DNA from: Viola odorata
Lineage: Eukaryota > Streptophyta > Magnoliopsida > Malpighiales > Violaceae
DNA: 64,000 bases
Assembly (NCBI GenBank): GCA_963691705.1
Contig: OY829538.1
Coordinates: 52,417,151 to 52,481,150, forward strand
Reading direction: 5' to 3'
Positions 57,938 through 64,000 of the stretch are shown piece after piece. How positions within the stretch are numbered: position 1 is the stretch's first letter; every line of letters begins with the position of its first letter. The notes below the pieces were generated by a model. The model was not told where the DNA came from, did not search any database, and worked only from the letters and a program-made list of their open reading frames with translations. Both the position numbers and the translations under genes were made by a program.

Positions 57938-58225
57938 GTATTGTAGTATTTTCCTCTTAATCTCTTTGGTTGATGGAGTAGGTCGTATTTATAGGGAGGA
58001 AAAAGATCTACCCAATTTATTGAACATCAATGGCAATCAAATCTTTAATGACCATAATGCTGCCATAGTCGTTGTCCATGAAGGACATGATCATAGAGAA
58101 TCATGGCGTTATGTTGCCGTTTGCCCATTAAGGATATGATCATGGAAACATGACAATCATGGCATTTATGTTGCCGTTTGCAACATTGATGGTTTAACCT
58201 TTGTAATATTATTATTATTACAACA

Positions 58226-58742
58226 AAAAAGTCATGTTACTTCTGTTGCTGCACATTTTACGTTTGTTGCTCAATCTCCTAATGAACTAGCAGAGAACTA
58301 AAAGGTGTTTATTGGTTGTGAATGATTGTTCAAGTATATAATGACTTGGTTGAAATCAGGTTCCCATTTGAAGATTTTGATGTCTATGTGGACGAAGTAC
58401 CAAAAACATAAAGGAATAGTTGGAATTGCAGTTTTGGGTTTTATTGCTATTTTGTTATGGACACTTTCCTTACACTGTGCACTTAATTGATTATGATGTC
58501 AGGCATTGGTTGTCTTTTAGGTTCCTTGTCTTTGTAACTCATGGCCATGAAATGTTCTTGTCCTTTGTTTTGTTTGACCTATGATGGTTCAAATTACTAT
58601 ATTAATTTTGGCTCTGCAGTACTCGATAGCTGGTAACTTTATGGGGGCTTTTGAAACTTAAGATTTTGATGTCTCCCTCTTTGTATTGACCTTGCCAGAG
58701 TTGGTAGTATCTTTATCCAGAAGTTGTGTATCGTGTCTTCAG
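58226..58742. other. Remainder of GDT1-like intron 4
   Basis: T-rich intronic sequence ending in the exon 5 acceptor. Nothing else seen. Confidence 0.5.
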
Positions 58743-60089
58743 GTAGAAGAAAAGCTCGAGTCTGGGCAAGGGAAAACATCTTTCCGCCGTTTCTTGTCAA
58801 GGTTTTAACACCTATATTTTTGGAGGTATGAGTGGTCCATCCAATTGTGTTTCAGCTATATGTAATTGTATCTCAGAATTTATGTTTGTCTTAGTTTAAT
58901 AAAAACATGCGCCCAAATAAGTTACCTTTTCAATTATTATAACAGACCTACATTAACCTTACCTAAGCTCCCATAAGCTTTGTCACCATTATATATGCAC
59001 ACTGAACATCAGAATAAGCAGTGAACCATGAAATTAATGCCTTAACTGTTTTAGTGAGGCAAACATCTGAGCATGAACACAAATAAGTAACCTACAAACT
59101 GGTTGTCATTGAGTGAATTTAGCTTGGCCTGATGCCATTAACTAGCCTCTTTTTTATTTATTTTTTGTTTTTTGTTTCTTAAATCTTTTGATACCCATCT
59201 CAAAAGTGATTGTTTTTCTATGCAATCATTTATTTTAACTTTTTTGGCTGAGTGGGGGGATCGCAGTCAAATTGCAACAATTGTTGTAAGTCCTTTTTTT
59301 TTTATTCACTATTGTTATTTAAAATTTTAGATTGTAGCTGCACGATTAGATTTCTACCCTTTGATGCATGCTTCTTCATTTCTCATTTATTTTGGTTGTT
59401 TTGCTTATTTCTAAAGTTTGAGTCTTCTTTAACATCTGGATGTTTCGCATCTTTTTTAATTAGAATTGTATTCAATAAAAAGTTGTTGTGTCTACATCCT
59501 TACCCATTTTTGATTGATCTTTGGGATTTCATCTCAATAACTTGCTTACCTGACTGTTACAGAGGTGCCCATGTTGGTAATTTTGTGCACTAGTAGGCCC
59601 TTGCGGCTTTAGTTCGTTCTTCAATAAACTACATATATCACATGGTTACATAGGTTCTCTATTTAGTTGTGATCTCTTGGATTTGGTGTTTTCTGGTGCA
59701 TTTAGATCATTAGAGGCCTAGAGTACTTTTTTCAGGTTGAAGTTATGAGGAGATTCCCATAATCAAGATGTCAAGTTTGCTTTGTTGATCTAGATTGAGT
59801 CAAGATGTGAATTAGGAAGGATTGGTCGGCTGTTATCATAGACTAAAGCTTCATATAACCTCATAACAGTACATTCATTCTGAATTTTCGTTTCTTGAAG
59901 CTAGCGACGCACAAAAATGTTGTTGGTGTAGCTGTAGGGGCAACCTTAGGGCACACCATCTGTACATCAGTGGCAGTTGTGGGGGGCAGCATGCTAGCAT
60001 CTAAGATCTCGCAAGGGACAGTTGCTACAGTCGGTGGCTTGCTTTTCCTCGGCTTTTCCGTTGCATCTTATATCTACCCTCCTCTATAA
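58743..60089 (+). pseudogene. GDT1-like pseudogene, exons 5-7
   Basis: Exon 5 follows GTCTTCAG. Exon 6 carries AEWGDRSQ, the second family motif. Exon 7 gives the last two membrane segments and the conserved ending (SYIYPPL, stop TAA 60087-60089). The stop in exon 5 and the lost acceptor of exon 6 mean no functional product. Confidence 0.87.
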
Positions 60090-60591
60090 GTGTGACATCC
60101 TTAAGCTAACCTAAAATTCTCAAAATGTTCCACACCTTATATTAGGCCCCCATTAGTTTCTTTTCTTTTTCTTTTTTACCCTTTTATGTTGTTAAAAGTG
60201 GTTGATACGGATAATTCTGATTATTCTTTCATGATATTTTAGCATATTATTATATATAAATTGTTGAACAAAGGTGGTGCGAATTAACAAAGCTAATAAT
60301 TACTCGGATGGAGATACTAGCTACAAAAGCTGAACTTTTAATTTAAATGGAAGTAGGAAAAATACAGATGAGCTAAAATATTTATTGCCTTTGAATAAGC
60401 ATATAATACTCACTCTCTCAAACGCTTTATTTCTACTCACTCACGTCTCCTTCCTCACTCTTTTCCTCACACCACTCCTTTGCTATTTCCACTCCCTCCT
60501 CTTGTGCCTTTCTGTATTTGCTTTTGTGCCTTGCTTTGCACCTCTACTTCCTTGCTCCTCTGCCAACAGATGCAATGCCTAATTATAGTAT
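60090..60591. other. 3' flank of GDT1-like pseudogene
   Basis: Probable former 3' UTR, then AT-rich and CT-rich sequence. No gene seen. Confidence 0.45.
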
Positions 60592-62273
60592 TGATCGTCA
60601 GTCAAATGAAGATTTATAGTGCCTAAAAATGTGTGTGCACAATAGAAAATGTGTACAGTGGTAGTCAGGGTCGAACACAGGGATTGAGAGAGACTGATTC
60701 AAGGTCTTGAATGAAATCACAGGACAAAAGCAAGTAAAGTAACACTCAGGGGGGTTTTACTTGGCTAAACAAGTCAGCCAAGGAAGATTGGGAGCTAACA
60801 ATTTTATCTAAGAAAGCAGGGTTCGGGGTCTCGAATGTCACGTTCGAGGTCCCGAATGGTAAAATAAAGCAAATGAGTAAATGAGTCCAGAAATAATAAA
60901 ATAGAGAAATAATAAACCCAAACAATCAGATGGAGAAGGATCTTAGCAAAGACGTTCTTGGGTTGCATTCGGGGGCTCGATCGTCATCAGCACAGAAATA
61001 TTCTATTCAAGACGTCATAGAAATGACATGGGGACCAGATTCCTCGGATATCCCCTACTTTTCTCTTAAGAGAAACTACCCCCCGTTTCCACATATGAGG
61101 TAGTCTTGACGGTTTGCCATCCCTCCAGGCACGAATGCGGGAGGGCCATACTCAAACCGCCCATGAAGATAAGAAAAGACAGATCTAGAGCTAAAAGTCC
61201 CTTAGTTTGTCAGGCTCGTGACCTCGCTCTAATCAACTACTGACCCTATCTATTCGAGACCACTTCAGCACAGTCAAGACTAAATAGATGTCTACTTGTT
61301 CCATGCAATTTTCCTTCCGTATTCATCACAAAGATGGCGGCATTCACACAAAATAATAATCAGTTGATCAAGCCTCAAATTATTTGATGCAAAGATGTAA
61401 TTAAAATGATAAGTAATTGAATATGGCAACAAGAATATATTAAGCGCATTAAGGCCTCGAATCTGCCCTTGCAACCCTTTAATTACCCTTGCTAAGAACT
61501 AAAGATTTAGCTACTCATACTTGGAGATGAACAATTAATAATTGAAGAAAGCATAATAAGTAAATAAATAGATGAAGGGAAGAAGACTTTGTTACTAAAA
61601 ATCCGTTTGAAGCCCGACGGCAAGGTTGAAGATGAGCTAACAAGAACTAGAGAGAGAAACTAGAGAGAAGTCTAAGAAAACTAAAACTAATGGTTTTCTA
61701 AAACTATCATAAGTGATGAGAGATGTCCTAAACTACTCTTGGATACTCCTTATATACTAGAGCTTCAAGCACAAAATATCTTCAGCCTAAAACTAGGGAC
61801 AAAACGCATTAAATGAAAGCCTAAAAAAATGGATCCATGCTCCTTAAAGCACAAAGCTGGAAAAGCATAAAGCTGTCTGGTTTTCCCAGCTTTGGCAGGT
61901 CTGGAGTGGGCTCAAGGGCTAAAATGGTCAGAGCGGTAGGTATTTGGTGGTCAGTGCAGAGCATCAGAACAGTATCAGGGAGATCACATGGAAGCTTTGG
62001 CGAGAGGACACGTGGAATTGCCACTCTTTGCCCTTCGGGGGTCCGAATGGAGAATCCGATTCGGGACCTTGAATGCTGCTTGGGACTCGGGACCTCAACT
62101 TTGGTCTTGAAGCTCGAATTCGCTCAAAATGCACCAAAAACGCATGTTTTTGCATAAACTCCCTTTTTAGGCCTAGATCTGCAATAGTATTGAAAACAAG
62201 GGTAAATTAGCAGAATCATGCCTTAAATGGGCGAGAAAATGGAGTGAAAATCATGCATAAAAATATGCTATCA
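60592..62273 (-). mobile_element. Solo-LTR-like element (1682 bp), same family as 35814-37584
   Basis: TGATCGTCAG...TATGCTATCA with perfect target duplication AGTAT (60587-60591, 62274-62278). It is homologous to the copy in E2 except for the first 100-190 bp, which differ. Shared landmarks are GGGGTTTTACTTGGCTAAAC, GGTCCCGAATGG and ACTACCCCCCGTTTCCACAT. A minus-strand TATATAAGG (about 61748-61756) may be its promoter. No coding sequence. Confidence 0.75.
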
Positions 62274-62430
62274 AGTATTCATCACCCACCTACTTTCCAT
62301 TTATTTATTATTTCTTCCCTCGTTTTCTTTGGTTGGCACAGACCAAAGACTTTTCCTTTAATTTTTTCTATGGTAGGTTGATGACGTACACTTTAGCTGC
62401 ACCTTTATTTATGGTGTTGACTTTAACATA

Positions 62431-62468
62431 AATGTGTATGTCTTCCGCATCCTTGGGCACGTAATTGA
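62431..62468 (+). repeat. Paralogous empty site of the hAT insertion
   Basis: AATGTGTATGTCTTCCGCAT followed by CCTTGGGCACGTAATTGAT matches the two flanks of the hAT element (17431-17456 and 18410-18428) joined with a single copy of ATCCTTGG. Confidence 0.8.
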
Positions 62469-63368
62469 TAAGTGTTAAAAGCAAGAATGCTACCATCTGG
62501 ATTTTTTGTTTTGATTTTGATTCAAGAAAATTTTACTTTGCCTTACCACTTTGCTCAAGCAAGTTATGCTATTTTATTATGTGTCGCGCTTGGAAAACAG
62601 TAACATTACAAAAAATCACACTTCAGATATGAGTTCCGGCGGCATAGCCTATTTGATGGGAACTCTTTATTGTCTTTTCAGTTGTGGAACTTTGGGTGGG
62701 TTTAATGTTGCTACGCAACAATGGCGCCTACTCTTCATGGTTGCGCTCGTCGGTGGATTCTGTAGGGCAACTCCTCTGTGTATATATTCATCTTCTTTTA
62801 TGAATGTTTAATAATTAACTTTCTTTTATTTATAAATGTGAGTGAGATTTGAATAATATGAGTTCGTGTTTTTATTGATACCTTTACGATCAATAAGAGA
62901 ACCAATTAGCTACATGTCCATTTATATTAATTCTCTATTTCACAAATATTTTGGACTTATTTGGTTGGAGGGTTTTTACTAATTATATTTTTGATATACA
63001 ATAATATTTAGCAATTTTTTTGTCCCTTCAAATACCCTCTCAAAGAATTGCAAACAGAAGTGACTATTCCAATATAGTTTTCTCCATTTTCTAAAACTCG
63101 AACATCAAATTTTAACTAAAACTAATATTGGTTACATACGAAATTGTTATTGGATTTTGATTGATATTTTAAATATATTTTTAACTACTCATTTTTAATA
63201 ATTGGATTTTAAATTAGATTTTATAAACTACTCGTGTTTTTTCAAATATATACATAAATAATTATTGATCAGACTATTAAACACGTAACCCTAACTGATC
63301 AGTCACAAATTAACAATCTTCAATAGAACGGGAGCCGCCAAAACCTAATTGTGTGGCCATCAGCCGCA
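62469..63368. other. AT-rich non-coding region
   Basis: An 86-codon open frame at 62551-62811 matches nothing I know. No other structure seen. Confidence 0.4.
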
Positions 63369-64000
63369 ATGAGCGATTCTTCTTATAGTTCTTGGGCTGA
63401 CATTAATGGAGATCTCATGGCAGCAATTGCGTCAAGAACTTCCCTGATCGATCAGATCCGGTGTCATGCGGTTTGCAAGAATTAGAGTGGACTCATACAA
63501 AAGTTTTCTGGGGCGAATTACGCGTTTCCATGGTTGTTGTTGTTCGGGTGGAAATCGCATCCCAATGCTAGTATTTGTCGTCTATTCGACCCGACCGACC
63601 AAAAGATGTATACAATAGATCAGGATCTTACTAAAAAAATATTCACCAGGTAAGAAAGGAGAGTGATTGGTATGATGTGGATTTGTGGTTGCAAGAATGG
63701 ATGGGTGGTTTTTCAAGCATTGAGGAGATGTCTCCGGTATGGTAGGCCTTTATCGATCTATTTCGTGATTTACCACCCATTTTTAGGTCGATTTGTGCGG
63801 CTACCGAAGTTATTATCACGAAAGGAAAATAACCAGTGCGGGACAACAACCTCTTTCTCCTCGAGCCCAACTTCCTCAGATTGCATGTTCCTTGCACTGC
63901 ACGGATCTCATGATTCTAATGGCATAAAGATTATTATCAGCTCGTGTCTCGTCGTAGATCAAACTTGGAACGAAACGGCGGTTGTCGAGAGCATATGGGC
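63369..64000 (+). pseudogene. DUF295-type F-box protein, degenerate, truncated by window edge
   Basis: Plant F-box/DUF295 proteins are presumed substrate adaptors of SCF ubiquitin ligases. ATG 63369 begins a degenerate F-box (SWADINGDLMAAI...LIDQIRCHAVCKN). A TAG at 63483 replaces the Trp that normally follows, then the frame continues with SGANYAFPWLLLFGW, CRLFDPTDQKMYTI, typical of the family, to a TAA at 63651. Further pieces in other frames downstream (SSDCMFLALHGSHDSNGIK, about 63870-63925) show more frame changes. Clearly a pseudogene; the 3' end is beyond the window. Confidence 0.75.

Larger units (their letters stand above)
53892..58225 (-). mobile_element. Probable solo LTR (about 441 bp) split by copia C2
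   Basis: Left part 53892-54049 and right part 57943-58225 together read TGTTAGAAACAT...TTACAACA, with a 5-bp AAAAA duplication on both sides (53887-53891, 58226-58230). A minus-strand TATA box (TATAAATA, 57986-57993) supports LTR identity. The A-run target makes the duplication weaker evidence than for the other elements. Confidence 0.55.
31247..60089 (+). pseudogene. GDT1-like (UPF0016/TMEM165 family) membrane transporter pseudogene, seven exons over 28.8 kb
   Basis: UPF0016 proteins are multipass membrane transporters for Mn/Ca in Golgi or chloroplast, with two E-x-G-D motifs. Exons: 31247-31363 (ASVGLNLDTGLGVFDAFF), 31464-31561 (SEIGDES..., first motif), about 31647-31738 (STGLGRIVPNLISRKHT), 53680-53765 (VLYAFFGLRLLYIAWRS), 58743-58825 (VEEKLESGQGKTSFRRF), 59226-59285 (TFLAEWGDRSQIATI, second motif) and 59901-60089 (LATHKN..VGGSMLASKIS to stop). 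Exon phases agree. Defects: a 1-nt deletion near 31497, a frame break making TAA at 58806-58808, and an acceptor reading AA instead of AG at 59224-59225. The 5' exon with the signal peptide was not found. Introns 3 and 4 are filled with retrotransposons. Confidence 0.88.

Noticed and set aside
62551..62811. 86-codon open frame
   Set aside because: No recognisable domain, no splice or promoter support, in AT-rich spacer.
1..64000. tRNA, rRNA, CRISPR, operon or bacterial features
   Set aside because: None seen; the content is plant nuclear repeats and gene remnants.

Overview
This is plant nuclear DNA, most likely from a eudicot; I cannot name the species. The evidence is spliced remnants of plant genes (an Rx-type NLR, a GDT1/TMEM165-family gene, a TFIIH subunit TFB4, a DUF295 F-box gene), a Stowaway MITE, a hAT element and several classes of plant LTR retrotransposon. 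I found no intact host gene. The window is a gene-poor, repeat-rich region in which old gene fragments are dissected by nested transposons. There is no bacterial, organellar or CRISPR signal.

Layout. (1) 1-9456: a Ty3/gypsy element of the Tat type on the minus strand (E1): 5' LTR 8885-9456, gag-pol 8799-3017, a tandem-repeat spacer 1907-2852, and an antisense ORF (aORF) on the plus strand running off the left edge. (2) 9457-11345: the 3' end of a related Tat element in the opposite orientation (E3), into which E1 appears to have inserted. (3) 11346-19243: AT-rich DNA with a 1.15 kb local duplication, a Stowaway MITE, a TFB4 pseudogene and a 953-bp hAT element. (4) 19244-26761: an Rx-type CC-NB-ARC-LRR pseudogene (minus strand) split by a 4745-bp copia element. 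(5) 26762-31246: AT-rich spacer with microsatellites. (6) 31247-60089: seven exons of a GDT1-like pseudogene. Intron 3 holds a full-length 21,163-bp Tat element (E2, target-site duplication ACATT). Intron 4 holds a probable solo LTR that is itself split by a 3888-bp copia element. (7) 60592-62273: a 1.7-kb solo-LTR-like element. (8) 63369-64000: the start of a degenerate DUF295 F-box gene.

E2 is the most interesting object. Besides sense gag-pol (53011-47237) it carries an antisense cassette on the plus strand: two small ORFs (33969-34340 and 34806-35237), each with its own TATA box and poly(A) signal, and two paralogous spliced aORFs (A 35700-43166, B 43783-46096). The aORFs have a domain resembling Pfam Transposase_28 (putative gypsy type transposon), basic/Pro/Ser-rich linkers and a C-terminal coiled coil. 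aORF A is interrupted by two solo LTRs with perfect 5-bp target-site duplications. Fragments of the same small ORFs occur in E3 and of the aORF in E1, so the cassette belongs to the family and is not a one-off capture.

Most breaks in these elements are in-frame nonsense codons. The two copia LTR pairs and the E2 LTR pair differ by only a few substitutions, so several insertions are recent, while the host gene remnants are older. Where I write that something is Tat-like, Ale-like or Transposase_28-like, that is recognition of motifs and not a database search.
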